A stretch of DNA of 64,000 nt from Gammaproteobacteria bacterium. Its GTDB lineage: Bacteria > Pseudomonadota > Gammaproteobacteria > SZUA-229. Position 1 is the stretch's first letter. Each line of letters opens with the position of its first letter. The DNA lies in NCBI GenBank assembly GCA_026195255.1, contig JAPHSS010000012.1, positions 1-64,000 on the forward strand, read 5' to 3'. Positions 55,341-63,663 of this stretch are shown here, piece after piece. Under the pieces are notes generated by a model that saw nothing but the letters and a program-made list of their open reading frames with translations, was not told the DNA's origin and ran no database searches. Both the position numbers and the translations under genes were made by a program.

Positions 55341-55649
55341 CTATTTTCCACCGCCCAGGCAAGGTGGTGATTCAGGTGCTGCGCCTTTTTCTGCCCATTC
55401 GTCAGGTGTCACAGTATGTAATGCCAGTGCATGAACTGGCCCTGCAAGCTCTTCTGCTAGTGCTTTATTGATTAAGCGATGACGAGCAACCAGCATTTTT
55501 CCATTGAACTCTTCAGTTACAGCAACAACTTTAAAATGAGATTCTGAGCCCGGCGGAACGTTATGCTTGTGACTCTCGTTAGTTACATCGAGATACACAG
55601 GGTTAAGTGTGGTTTGTAATTTTTCAATGATGTCGTCTTCAATGCTCAT
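55341..55649 (-). CDS. bolA: BolA family protein
   Basis: 102-aa protein with the BolA core: VTNESHKHNVPPGSESHFKV, ARHRLINKALAEEL and VHALALHTVTPDEW, ending SPPCLGGGK. This is close to E. coli BolA rather than IbaG. BolA proteins work with monothiol glutaredoxins in iron-sulfur handling and influence cell shape and biofilm genes. It lies 208 bp upstream of fnr and just downstream of the repeat-RNA terminator. Confidence 0.92.
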   Translation of the reverse strand: MSIEDDIIEKLQTTLNPVYLDVTNESHKHNVPPGSESHFKVVAVTEEFNGKMLVARHRLINKALAEELAGPVHALALHTVTPDEWAEKGAAPESPPCLGGGK

Positions 55650-55721
55650 GTCTTTTCGATTTCTTAAAAGTAAAGCATGATTTTAACAAGAATGGACTAC
55701 AATCGGTTCATTTTTTTTGAA

Positions 55722-55760
55722 CAAAAAAAAGAGCTGATCATCACGAGGTGACGACCTGCT
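55722..55760 (-). terminator. Strong intrinsic terminator of the repeat RNA
   Basis: A 14-pair stem (GAGCAGGTCGTCAC with GTGATGATCAGCTC, two G-U pairs and one mismatch, 3-nt loop) is followed on the minus strand by eight T residues. It lies 72 bp upstream of the bolA start, so bolA must have its own promoter after it. Confidence 0.88.
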
Positions 55761-55771
55761 CTTTAACTCCC

Positions 55772-55990
55772 CCCCAGGAGATTCAACATACCCCATTAAT
55801 CACTTCATCTGGAACGTGACCAAATATGGAGTCTTTTAACTTTTCTGAAGGAGTACGATGTTTTTTCGTATTCCCCCAGGAGATTCAACATACCCCATTA
55901 ATCACTTCATCTGGAACGTGACCAAATATGAGGTCTTTTAACTTTTCTGGGAGAGAACGATGTTCTTTCGTGCTCCCCAGGAGATTCTTT
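55772..55990. repeat. Tandem 101/102-bp direct repeats between bolA and bpt
   Basis: Unit 1 is 55772-55873 and unit 2 is 55874-55974, differing at few positions outside the hairpin. A partial third unit begins at 55975 (CCCCAGGAGATTC) and diverges after about 16 bp, though its hairpin persists. Differences cluster in the hairpin loops and outer stem. Confidence 0.92.
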
Positions 55991-56078
55991 GCAACTTGAG
56001 AAAATACGAGCTTCGTTCGTATTCACCCAGAATATTCTTAAAAACCCCATAACTGCAATGGGTTTCAACATGGTGTAA

Positions 56079-56120
56079 AGCATAGAGAGTTAGAAAAATT
56101 CTGGCGTTGATGTAAATCAA
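56079..56120 (-). promoter_or_regulatory. Class II FNR-type promoter (FNR box + -10)
   Basis: The FNR box, TTGATTTACATCAA on the minus strand, is perfect at 56107-56120. A -10-like TATGCT lies at 56079-56084. If transcription starts at 56072, the -10 occupies -12 to -7 and the FNR box centres at -41.5, the classic class II activation position. The box begins 10 bp after the bpt stop. Confidence 0.65.
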
Positions 56121-56129
56121 CAAAAAGTG

Positions 56130-56837
56130 CTAGTTGGTAAATGATATCCAGCTGTCCTGCCGGTATATTTCCAGGCTGGAAAATTTACGTTTATATTCCA
56201 TTTTTGGGTGACCATCAATCCAGTAACCAAGATACAAATGTTCCTTATTGTAAAGTCTGGCTAACCATACCTGCTGTAAGATGGCAAAAGTGCCTAAACT
56301 TCGTTTATGTTCATCCGGGTCGAAAAAAGTATAAACAGCGGAAGGCCCTGCATTCAAAAAATCAACAACTGCGACACATAATAGTTTGTCATTAAGGCGT
56401 GACTCAATAAAAATGCTGGTATTCCAGTTATTCAGTAAAAAATTTCTAAAATCGTCGGGTTGCGGATCGGCCATGCTGCCGTTTTTATGCCGGCTATCTA
56501 AATAACGTTGATATAGTGAGAAGTATTCATCTGTAAATTTAGCTGGTTTGAGATGAGTTGTTAGCTGTTTGTTGTTTTTAAGGCATCGACGTTGGTTTTT
56601 GCTAGCTTTAAAGTTTTCTATATTTATTCGACACGGCACACAGGCTGAACATTGTTTGCAGTGCGGTCGGTAAACGAATTCACCGCTTCTTCTAAACCCT
56701 TTACTAAGTAATAGACTATACAGGTCAGAGTACATTTCTACCTGTGGGTCAGGAATAAGGTTAGAGCTTTGACGATCGTTATAATAGCCGCATTCATGTT
56801 CTGCGGTTATATAAAGGTTAAGGTTGTGAGTGTTCAT
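56130..56837 (-). CDS. bpt: Aspartate/glutamate leucyltransferase
   Basis: 235-aa aminoacyl-tRNA-protein transferase of the N-degron pathway, which adds leucine to N-terminal Asp or Glu. N-terminal cysteines in HCKQCSACVPCRI, and blocks GFRRSGEFVYRPHC, YQRYLDSRH, VYTFFDPDEHKRSLGTFAI and LYLGYWIDGHPKMEYK, match the Bpt family. The length is normal. Its 3' end abuts the FNR-type promoter of the repeat RNA. Confidence 0.94.
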   Translation of the reverse strand: MNTHNLNLYITAEHECGYYNDRQSSNLIPDPQVEMYSDLYSLLLSKGFRRSGEFVYRPHCKQCSACVPCRINIENFKASKNQRRCLKNNKQLTTHLKPAKFTDEYFSLYQRYLDSRHKNGSMADPQPDDFRNFLLNNWNTSIFIESRLNDKLLCVAVVDFLNAGPSAVYTFFDPDEHKRSLGTFAILQQVWLARLYNKEHLYLGYWIDGHPKMEYKRKFSSLEIYRQDSWISFTN

Positions 56838-56940
56838 GCGCTGTATCTTAATTTATTTAAGGAATATGAAAAGCAAAAGAAATCACAGTTAAAGCCAGCT
56901 CTTATATAAACAGCTAATTTAAAAACAGCTTAAATACCCC

Positions 56941-56969
56941 TTAGAAGCTATACAGATAGATGCTATAAT
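56941..56969 (+). promoter_or_regulatory. Likely metH promoter
   Basis: A perfect -10 TATAAT at 56964-56969 has a weak -35 TTAGAA at 56941-56946, spaced 17 bp. The start would be near 56976, leaving a leader of about 23 nt, too short for a cobalamin riboswitch. Confidence 0.6.
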
Positions 56970-56998
56970 CCGCGTTTTTGTCATTATTGGTTATAAAA

Positions 56999-59900
56999 AT
57001 GGGTTCTGATACTCAACGAAATACTCGAATTGAACAGCTAAAACTAGCCCTGAAAGAGCGCATTTTGATACTCGATGGTGGCATGGGCACGATGATTCAG
57101 AGTTATAAATTAGAAGAGGCTGACTATCGTGGTGAGCGCTTTGCAGACTGGGCATCGGATTTAAAAGGCAATAATGACCTGTTGAGTATTACCCAGCCGG
57201 ATATCATTCGTGATATCCATAAAGCCTATCTGGAAGCGGGTGCAGATATTGTTGAAACGAATACGTTTAACGGCACCTCAATTGCAATGGCTGACTATTC
57301 AATGCAAGAGTTGGCGTATGAACTAAATCTGCAAGGCACAAAAGTAGCCCGTCAGGCAGCGGATGAATTAAGCACAGCTGAGCGACCTCGTTTTGTGGCG
57401 GGTGTTTTGGGCCCCACCAACCGCACCGCCTCCATTTCTCCCGATGTGAATAATCCTGGCTATCGAAATGTTAGCTTTGATGAGTTGGTTGAGGCTTATA
57501 CCGAAGCCACCAGCGGTCTGGTTGATGGTGGCTGTGATATTTTATTGATTGAAACGGTTTTTGACTCACTTAATGCTAAAGCCGCTATTTTTGCAGTAAT
57601 GCAGTATTTTGATGATCATAATGTAGATATACCGGTGATGATTTCCGGCACTATTACTGATGCTTCAGGTAGAACATTATCTGGCCAGACAGCCCAGGCT
57701 TTCTGGAACTCAATGTGCCATGTGAATCCAATTAGTTTTGGTTTTAACTGTGCGTTAGGTGCTGATGAGTTGCGTCAGTATGTTGCAGAAATGTCGGGCA
57801 TTGTAAATTGTAATATTAATGCACACCCGAATGCGGGGCTGCCAAATGAATTTGGTGAATATGAAGAATCACCAGAAGATATGGCTGCGCAAATTGAAGA
57901 GTGGGCAAGTTCAGGTTTCTTAAATATTATTGGTGGCTGTTGTGGAACCACGCCAGCACATATAAAAGCGATAGCTGATGCTGTATCTAAATATCCGCCA
58001 AGAAAAATTCCCGATATAAAAGTTGAATGTCGCCTGAGTGGTCTTGAGCCACTTAATATCACAAGTGAATCATTATTTGTGAATGTGGGTGAGCGCACAA
58101 ATGTTACCGGTTCTGCTCGATTCAAGCGTTTGATTCTAGACGAAGATTATGAAACAGCACTGGATGTTGCTCGAGAGCAGGTAGAAAACGGTGCGCAGGT
58201 AATAGATATTAATATGGATGAAGGTATGCTCGATGGCGAAAAAGCCATGGTTACCTTTTTAAATATGATTGCATCCGAACCGGATATATCACGCGTACCG
58301 GTAATGATCGATTCATCCAAGTGGCACATCATAGAAGCGGGTCTTAAATGTATTCAGGGTAAAGGTATCGTTAATTCCATTAGTATGAAAGAAGGCGAAG
58401 ATATCTTTATTGAACAGGCAAAGCTAATTCGTAAATACGGTGCCGCTGCAATTATTATGGCCTTTGATGAAACCGGGCAGGCAGATACATGTGACCGAAA
58501 AGTAGAAATATGTACGCGCGCTTATAAAATATTAACTGAAGAAGTTGGTTTTCCTGCAGAAGATATAATTTTCGACCCGAATATTTTTGCCATAGCTACG
58601 GGCATTGAAGAGCATAATAATTATGGTCTGGATTTTATTGAAGCTACTAGTGTCATTAAGAAAACCCTGCCACACGCAATGGTCTCTGGTGGTGTATCTA
58701 ATGTGTCGTTTTCGTTTCGTGGCAACAACCCTGTGCGCGAAGCCATACATGCGGTCTTTTTATACCATGCAATAAAAGCAGGTATGGATATGGGCATAGT
58801 TAATGCCAGTCAGTTAGCTGTTTATGATGACCTGCCTGAAGAATTACGTGAGTGCGTAGAGGATGTTGTACTTAACAGGCGAGATGATTCTACCGAGCGT
58901 TTACTGGATATCGCAGACAAGTATCGCGGTGATGGCAGTACAGGCAAAAAAGAAGAAAGTCTTGAGTGGCGCGAACTGGAAGTAAGTAAACGTATTGAGC
59001 ATGCATTAATTAAAGGCATCGATGCATATGTTGAAGAAGATACAGAAGAAGCACGTTTAAGTTATGCGCGTCCAATTCAGGTAATTGAAGGCCCGTTGAT
59101 GGATGGTATGAATGTTGTCGGCGATTTATTCGGCGATGGTAAAATGTTTTTACCTCAGGTGGTTAAATCTGCCAGGGTTATGAAAAAAGCGGTTGCTCAC
59201 CTGATTCCATTCATTGAAGCTGAAAAGGACGGCGCGGCTAAATCGAATGGCAAAATATTAATGGCTACAGTTAAAGGCGATGTGCACGATATAGGTAAAA
59301 ATATTGTTGGTGTTGTGCTGCAGTGTAATAACTTTGAAGTGGTTGATATGGGCGTTATGGTGCCTGCGAATAAAATTCTGGAAAAAGCTAAAGAAGAGAA
59401 TGTTGATATAATTGGTTTAAGTGGTTTGATAACACCATCGTTAGATGAAATGGTGCATATGGCGAAAGAACTGCAGCGTTTGAAACTGGATATTCCGGTA
59501 ATGATCGGTGGAGCCACGACATCAAAAGCACATACGGCTGTTAAAATTGATCAAAATTACGATGGTCCGACTGTTTGGGTTAAAGATGCATCACGTGCTG
59601 TGGGTGTTGCACAAAGCTTAATCTCAGCAGAGCTGAAAGAAAATTTTGTATCTGAACTGCGTGACGATTATGAGCAGGTGCGCATTAATCATGCGGGGCG
59701 TCGTAAGAAAACCAACTGGGCAAAAATCGAAGATGCCAGAGCCAATAAAGTAAAAATAGACTGGGATAAAAGTGATATTGGTACGCCTACGTTTAGCGGA
59801 GTGAAAGTTTTTGATGATTATTCATTAGACGAAATTAAAGACTATATCGACTGGACACCATTTTTCTTCGCCTGGGAATTAAAAGGCCGTTATCCAAAAA

Positions 59901-60700
59901 TACTAACGGATAAAGTAAAAGGCGAAGAGGCAACAAAATTATTTAACGATGCCAAAAGCATGTTAGATAAAATTATCAGTGAGAAGTGGTTGCAGGCAAA
60001 AGCAGTCGTCGGTGTATTTGCTGCAAATAGCATAAATGATGATGACGTAGAGGTTTATACCGATGAGTCGCGTAGTGAGGTGTTAACTACACTTAACTTC
60101 TTGCGCCAACAAACGCAGCAGCCTCCGGGCCGACCTAATTATTGTTTAAGTGATTTTATTGCACCTAAAGAAACCAGCTTAAGTGATCACATTGGCGCGT
60201 TTGCTGTTACCACAGGCATAGGTATTGAAGAGCACGTAAAACGTTTTGAAGATGATCATGATGATTATCAGGCTATTATGCTTAAAGTTTTAGCTGATCG
60301 TTTAGCCGAGGCTTTTGCAGAATTAATGCATAAGCGAATGCGTAGAGAATATTGGGCATATGCAAAAGAAGAAACTCTAGACAATGCCGCTTTAATTGCC
60401 GAAGAGTATAAAGGAATACGGCCCGCTCCGGGTTATCCTGCTTGCCCTGACCATACTGAAAAAGCAAAGTTGTGGCAATTGATTGATGCGGATAATAATG
60501 CGGGAATCAGTATTACTGAAAGTTTTGCGATGCTACCTGCTGCATCAGTTAGCGGTTGGTATTTTAGTAATCCCGAATCAAAGTATTATGCGGTGGCTAA
60601 AATAAACCGGGACCAGGTTGAAGATTATGCAAAACGAAAAAAAATGTCACTGGCAGAAGCAGAACGCTGGTTATCACCTAACCTGGGTTATGATAATTAA
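56999..60700 (+). CDS. metH: Cobalamin-dependent methionine synthase
   Basis: 1233-aa four-module enzyme that methylates homocysteine with methyltetrahydrofolate. The homocysteine domain has [10 protein letters not shown] and the zinc Cys pair in [11 protein letters not shown]. The pterin domain has [14 protein letters not shown]. The B12 domain has the DxHxxG motif [14 protein letters not shown] and [14 protein letters not shown]. The C-terminal activation domain includes [13 protein letters not shown] chose the ATG at 56999; an upstream TTG at 56978 is in frame but lies at the predicted transcription start. It seems complete and unbroken. Confidence 0.97.
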   Translation: MGSDTQRNTRIEQLKLALKERILILDGGMGTMIQSYKLEEADYRGERFADWASDLKGNNDLLSITQPDIIRDIHKAYLEAGADIVETNTFNGTSIAMADYSMQELAYELNLQGTKVARQAADELSTAERPRFVAGVLGPTNRTASISPDVNNPGYRNVSFDELVEAYTEATSGLVDGGCDILLIETVFDSLNAKAAIFAVMQYFDDHNVDIPVMISGTITDASGRTLSGQTAQAFWNSMCHVNPISFGFNCALGADELRQYVAEMSGIVNCNINAHPNAGLPNEFGEYEESPEDMAAQIEEWASSGFLNIIGGCCGTTPAHIKAIADAVSKYPPRKIPDIKVECRLSGLEPLNITSESLFVNVGERTNVTGSARFKRLILDEDYETALDVAREQVENGAQVIDINMDEGMLDGEKAMVTFLNMIASEPDISRVPVMIDSSKWHIIEAGLKCIQGKGIVNSISMKEGEDIFIEQAKLIRKYGAAAIIMAFDETGQADTCDRKVEICTRAYKILTEEVGFPAEDIIFDPNIFAIATGIEEHNNYGLDFIEATSVIKKTLPHAMVSGGVSNVSFSFRGNNPVREAIHAVFLYHAIKAGMDMGIVNASQLAVYDDLPEELRECVEDVVLNRRDDSTERLLDIADKYRGDGSTGKKEESLEWRELEVSKRIEHALIKGIDAYVEEDTEEARLSYARPIQVIEGPLMDGMNVVGDLFGDGKMFLPQVVKSARVMKKAVAHLIPFIEAEKDGAAKSNGKILMATVKGDVHDIGKNIVGVVLQCNNFEVVDMGVMVPANKILEKAKEENVDIIGLSGLITPSLDEMVHMAKELQRLKLDIPVMIGGATTSKAHTAVKIDQNYDGPTVWVKDASRAVGVAQSLISAELKENFVSELRDDYEQVRINHAGRRKKTNWAKIEDARANKVKIDWDKSDIGTPTFSGVKVFDDYSLDEIKDYIDWTPFFFAWELKGRYPKILTDKVKGEEATKLFNDAKSMLDKIISEKWLQAKAVVGVFAANSINDDDVEVYTDESRSEVLTTLNFLRQQTQQPPGRPNYCLSDFIAPKETSLSDHIGAFAVTTGIGIEEHVKRFEDDHDDYQAIMLKVLADRLAEAFAELMHKRMRREYWAYAKEETLDNAALIAEEYKGIRPAPGYPACPDHTEKAKLWQLIDADNNAGISITESFAMLPAASVSGWYFSNPESKYYAVAKINRDQVEDYAKRKKMSLAEAERWLSPNLGYDN

Positions 60701-60739
60701 GCGGAGTGTTGACGTTGTATAAATTAAATTTAAAATTAA

Positions 60740-60775
60740 CTGAGTGTCTTTATGTAATAAAGACAGTTGTCTCAG
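60740..60775 (+). promoter_or_regulatory. Hairpin at the start of the desaturase gene
   Basis: GTCTTTAT and ATAAAGAC (60746-60764) form an 8-bp stem, and outer CTGAG/CTCAG arms (60740-60744, 60771-60775) extend it so that the TTG at 60767 lies inside. There is no T-run. It could hide the start codon, or it could mean the real start is further downstream. Confidence 0.4.
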
Positions 60776-61579
60776 AAAGGAATCAGTATCTTTAGGTATA
60801 AGGAAGATAGGCTGCCTGTTCTATTGATTTTAACCCTCACTGTGGTTGATTTTATTCTGTACTTCAGCGTGACTAATGGCTGGCTGTTATTTGCTTATTA
60901 CTTAATTATGATTATTCCGAAAGGCACTATCTGTGCCTGGAATCATCATCACCAGCATTTATTTACGTTTCGAAATACATTTTTGAATCGCGGTCTGGAA
61001 TTTGCTTATGCATTGCATACGGGTGTAACTACACATCTCTGGCGCCTACATCATGTATTAGGGCATCATTTAAAATTTCTTGATCAGGAAAAAGATGAAA
61101 GTCGATGGAAGCGAAAAGATGGCACAAAAATGGGTGTTATTGAGTATACGCTGAATGTGGCATTAACTGCATACCCAAGAGGTTTTAGTGTGGGTAAGAA
61201 ACACCCTAAGCAATTAAAACCTTTTGTTGTTTATAGCCTGATAACATTTTTAATTGTTGGGCTTCTGGTTTGGTATAAACCGCTAGAAGCTTTTTTATTA
61301 TTTGTACTGCCGATGATTACCAGTTTATTATTTACAGCTTTTGTAACATATGAACATCATTCGGGGCTGGATACTCAAAATGAATTTGAGGCCTCTTATA
61401 ATAATTTAAATAAAATGTACAATTTGTTTACTGGAAATCTGGGTTATCACACAGCGCATCATCACAAGCAGGGTGTGCACTGGTCAAAACTGCCCCAGTT
61501 ACATAAAACGATAGAAGATAAAATTCCCAAACAGCTATATACAAAGTCGGTTATTACCAAAATAGTTTTAGGTGGCTAA
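60767..61579 (+). CDS. Fatty acid desaturase-like membrane protein
   Basis: Membrane-bound di-iron enzyme of the desaturase/hydroxylase superfamily. The histidine boxes are NHHHQHLF, LHHVLGHHLKF and YHTAHHHKQGVHW, with YEHHSGL between. Four hydrophobic stretches fit the family's four helices. It probably introduces a double bond into membrane acyl chains; alkane or sterol relatives cannot be excluded. The start is uncertain: the open frame begins at TTG 60767 inside a hairpin and has no good ribosome site, while AAAGGA lies just after it. It may form a unit with metH, 66 bp upstream. Confidence 0.75.
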   Translation: MSQKGISIFRYKEDRLPVLLILTLTVVDFILYFSVTNGWLLFAYYLIMIIPKGTICAWNHHHQHLFTFRNTFLNRGLEFAYALHTGVTTHLWRLHHVLGHHLKFLDQEKDESRWKRKDGTKMGVIEYTLNVALTAYPRGFSVGKKHPKQLKPFVVYSLITFLIVGLLVWYKPLEAFLLFVLPMITSLLFTAFVTYEHHSGLDTQNEFEASYNNLNKMYNLFTGNLGYHTAHHHKQGVHWSKLPQLHKTIEDKIPKQLYTKSVITKIVLGG

Positions 61580-61653
61580 ATTACAGAATGCTTCTGCTCT
61601 GAGAGTTTGCAGCTTTAATCCACCAGGAGCAGTGTTTTGTTTTAAATTAAACA

Positions 61654-61968
61654 TTATGATCGTCTATCACGCATACGTCTGTCAGAAAAATCAATAGGTA
61701 TGTTTTGCTGGCGCCGATCGCTGCTTTGCTTTCTGCGTTCCTTTATAAATTGCAGCATTATTGAAGCCATTGTGAAACTAATTAAAATCGCGACCCAACA
61801 GGTTGCAATATAAGCATCATAAGATTCATGAAGGTCTAGCTGAATTACGCGGACGCCTATAAATTCAAGTGTTATCGTCGCCAGGCCGGCGACAGCACAT
61901 AGAAACAATAGATATATAAAAAATAATCGGTAATAAACGAAATTTACATCACGAACATTTAGGTGCAT
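61654..61968 (-). CDS. Hypothetical two-helix membrane protein
   Basis: About 104 aa from the ATG at 61968 (MHLNVRDVNFVYY), or 122 aa if the GTG at 62022 is used. Two hydrophobic segments (FFIYLLFLCAVAGLATITL and ATCWVAILISFTMASIML) are followed by a strongly basic tail ending SDRRMRDRRS. No domain is recognised. Neither start has a clear ribosome site. It converges on the desaturase gene. Confidence 0.55.
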   Translation of the reverse strand: MHLNVRDVNFVYYRLFFIYLLFLCAVAGLATITLEFIGVRVIQLDLHESYDAYIATCWVAILISFTMASIMLQFIKERRKQSSDRRQQNIPIDFSDRRMRDRRS

Positions 61969-62022
61969 AAGTACAGGCCGCAAATTGTTAAGTGCACCGC
62001 TTATAGGCGATGCACGTAGCAC

Positions 62023-62562
62023 AATAGTGTGTAACTAATAGAATAGACTATATTTGTGAAAAATACTTATATCACAATAATCACGAGACAAACCCGTCTC
62101 TATCGAGTGTATGTAGGTATTGCGCGTCAATAGCAGGTATACAATGGTCTTATCTATGCAGATTACGCGGAAGTTATGCTGTTTCTACTGCTGCAGCATG
62201 TAATGTTTCACTAACTGACATTGTTGGCGTCAGCTCAATGTCATAATCATTATATTAATATTCAAAATACATCAGCAATTAAGTGTGCCATAACATTTAG
62301 TGGAATGCGTAAATAGAAATTTAAAATAGCTTAACTTTAGCCATTTCAGAATCATTTCAATTGTATGCTGGTGATCATGAATAGAACTATCGTTACGCTG
62401 AAAATGAGGTGTCTTGCTTTTAAAATACAGATAGCATATCTGAAGGGTATTCCTGGCAGTGATTTGAAGAAATAATTTGAAAATTGACCCATCTGAGCAG
62501 ATATTTTGGGTAACTTGTCAACAAAATACTGAGGTTTTTGAACTAAAAATTTTGAAAAAAGG
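62023..62562. other. Long intergenic region, no recognised gene
   Basis: About 540 bp without a credible open frame. It is AT-rich and ends at the DnaA-box cluster. The absence of genes over nearly 900 bp in total (62023-62898) is unusual for this otherwise dense window. Confidence 0.5.
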
Positions 62563-62783
62563 TTATCCACAAAAGCTGTGGATAACTCTGTGGATGGCTC
62601 ACTGAATTGTGTCTGAAATGGAACTATAACGGATTTTTTATTAGATTGTATAAAAAATAATCAATACTATTTTAATTAATAAAATCAACAGGTTATAAAT
62701 AAATTGAAAATAGTTTGACAGTTTGTAAGTATTAAGAGGTGCTTAATTAGGTGTTTGTAGTTGAATAAGCGGACTGTGCATAA
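62563..62783. promoter_or_regulatory. DnaA-box cluster with adjacent AT-rich DNA (possible origin or DnaA-binding locus)
   Basis: Perfect boxes TTATCCACA (62563-62571) and TGTGGATAA (62577-62585) face each other across 5 bp. A weaker box TGTGGATGG follows at 62589-62597, and a consensus-type box TGTGCATAA lies at 62775-62783. Between them 62630-62720 is extremely AT-rich, as a duplex-unwinding region would be. The neighbours (hypothetical gene, kdkA) are not typical for a gammaproteobacterial oriC, and dnaA, mnmG or rpmH are not in view. Confidence 0.45.
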
Positions 62784-62789
62784 CTAGGC

Positions 62790-62816
62790 CTGACATTGTA
62801 TAAAAAACGATATAAT
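62790..62816 (+). promoter_or_regulatory. Likely kdkA promoter
   Basis: The -10 TATAAT at 62811-62816 is perfect. The -35 CTGACA at 62790-62795 matches five of six bases but with a short 15-bp spacer. It starts 7 bp after the last DnaA box, so DnaA binding could affect it. Confidence 0.45.
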
Positions 62817-62898
62817 AGCTGTCTATTTTACAGTTTTCGGTATCATAGGTTGCTATATCAAGCTTTGGCTGTAGCAAAAAATAAATTAGGCGAATTAT

Positions 62899-63663
62899 TT
62901 GAGTCAAAAACATAAAATTCATAGTGAAAATTGCTGTTTAATTCATAAAAAAGACAGTTATTTACTATATGACCCGCATTTACTAACGTCCCCGGAAGCC
63001 GATTTGCTTTACAGTGGGATATTTCATAAATCAGATGATTTTCGACCCGTTGTGGCGGGCGGGCGCGGGCAGGCATGGTTTGTTGAAATCAATGGGTTAG
63101 CGGCAGTTTATCGCAGATATCTGCGAGGTGGCCTAATATCGCGATTAAACCAGCAGACGTATTTTGGTTTGAGACAGGAAGATAGTCGTTCATTTAAAGA
63201 GTGGCGGCTGCTGCAGTTGATGCTTGAACGAGGTTTACCGGTTCCGCGGCCCATTGCTGCATCTGTAAGCCGCTGGCCTTTCAAATATAGCCCGTTTTAT
63301 CGAGCGCAGATACTGGTTGAGTTAATTCCCAATGTTAAAGTGCTTGATCAAATATTAACTCAGCGGGATTTAACCTCAGAAGAATGGGCCCTGGTTGGAA
63401 AATGCATTCGCCAATTTCACAATGAAGGTGTTTATCATGCTGATTTGAATGTTAATAATATTCTACTCAATGAGTCATCCTCTGTTTATCTTATTGATTT
63501 TGATAAAAGTGAAATTCGAAATACCCGGGAAAAAGGTGATTCATGGAAGCAGGGAAATTTGCAGCGGCTTAAAAGATCATTATTAAAACAGTGGTCAATT
63601 CATAAGTCATATCATTTTACAGAAAAAAACTGGCAAACTCTGCTAGCTGCATATACAGCTTAA
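62899..63663 (+). CDS. kdkA: 3-deoxy-D-manno-octulosonic acid (Kdo) kinase
   Basis: 254-aa kinase that phosphorylates Kdo at O-4 in the LPS inner core, as in Haemophilus, Vibrio and relatives. Blocks VAGGRGQAWFVEIN, LRGGLISRLNQQTYFG, FHNEGVYHADLNVNNILL (catalytic loop) and VYLIDFDKSEIR (metal-binding Asp) match the family. The start is TTG at 62899. It fits with the LPS genes at 25-29 kb, although it is far from them. Confidence 0.9.
   Translation: MSQKHKIHSENCCLIHKKDSYLLYDPHLLTSPEADLLYSGIFHKSDDFRPVVAGGRGQAWFVEINGLAAVYRRYLRGGLISRLNQQTYFGLRQEDSRSFKEWRLLQLMLERGLPVPRPIAASVSRWPFKYSPFYRAQILVELIPNVKVLDQILTQRDLTSEEWALVGKCIRQFHNEGVYHADLNVNNILLNESSSVYLIDFDKSEIRNTREKGDSWKQGNLQRLKRSLLKQWSIHKSYHFTEKNWQTLLAAYTA

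Larger units (their letters stand above)
55722..56072 (-). ncRNA. Candidate FNR-activated tandem-repeat RNA
   Basis: The predicted transcript of about 351 nt starts at 56072 and stops at the 55722 terminator. It contains hairpins at 56043-56064, 56003-56023, 55950-55978 and 55850-55874. All four have 7-nt loops, and the last three share a TACGA/TCGTA-like stem core with changes on both sides. Two near-identical 101/102-bp units and one degenerate unit make up the body, each starting with CTCCTGGGG on the transcribed strand. No convincing gene is present; a 20-codon frame (55836-55898) exists in one unit only. The upstream FNR box and -10 fit a class II FNR promoter. The first hairpin, followed by TTTTT, could instead end the bpt mRNA or act as an attenuator. 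Confidence 0.55.

Noticed and set aside
55772-55990. CRISPR array
   Set aside because: The units are about 101 bp and identical throughout, with no short repeat/unique spacer alternation and no cas genes.
55938-56123. 61-aa minus-strand frame between bolA and bpt
   Set aside because: It spans the FNR box and promoter region, has no ribosome site, and ends in repeat sequence. Better explained as part of the noncoding repeat region.
56840-56998. Cobalamin riboswitch ahead of metH
   Set aside because: The predicted leader is only about 23 nt and no B12-box-like sequence is present.
61654-62022. GTG start at 62022 for the small membrane protein
   Set aside because: It lacks a ribosome site, as does the ATG at 61968. 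The ATG was preferred, but this is not certain.
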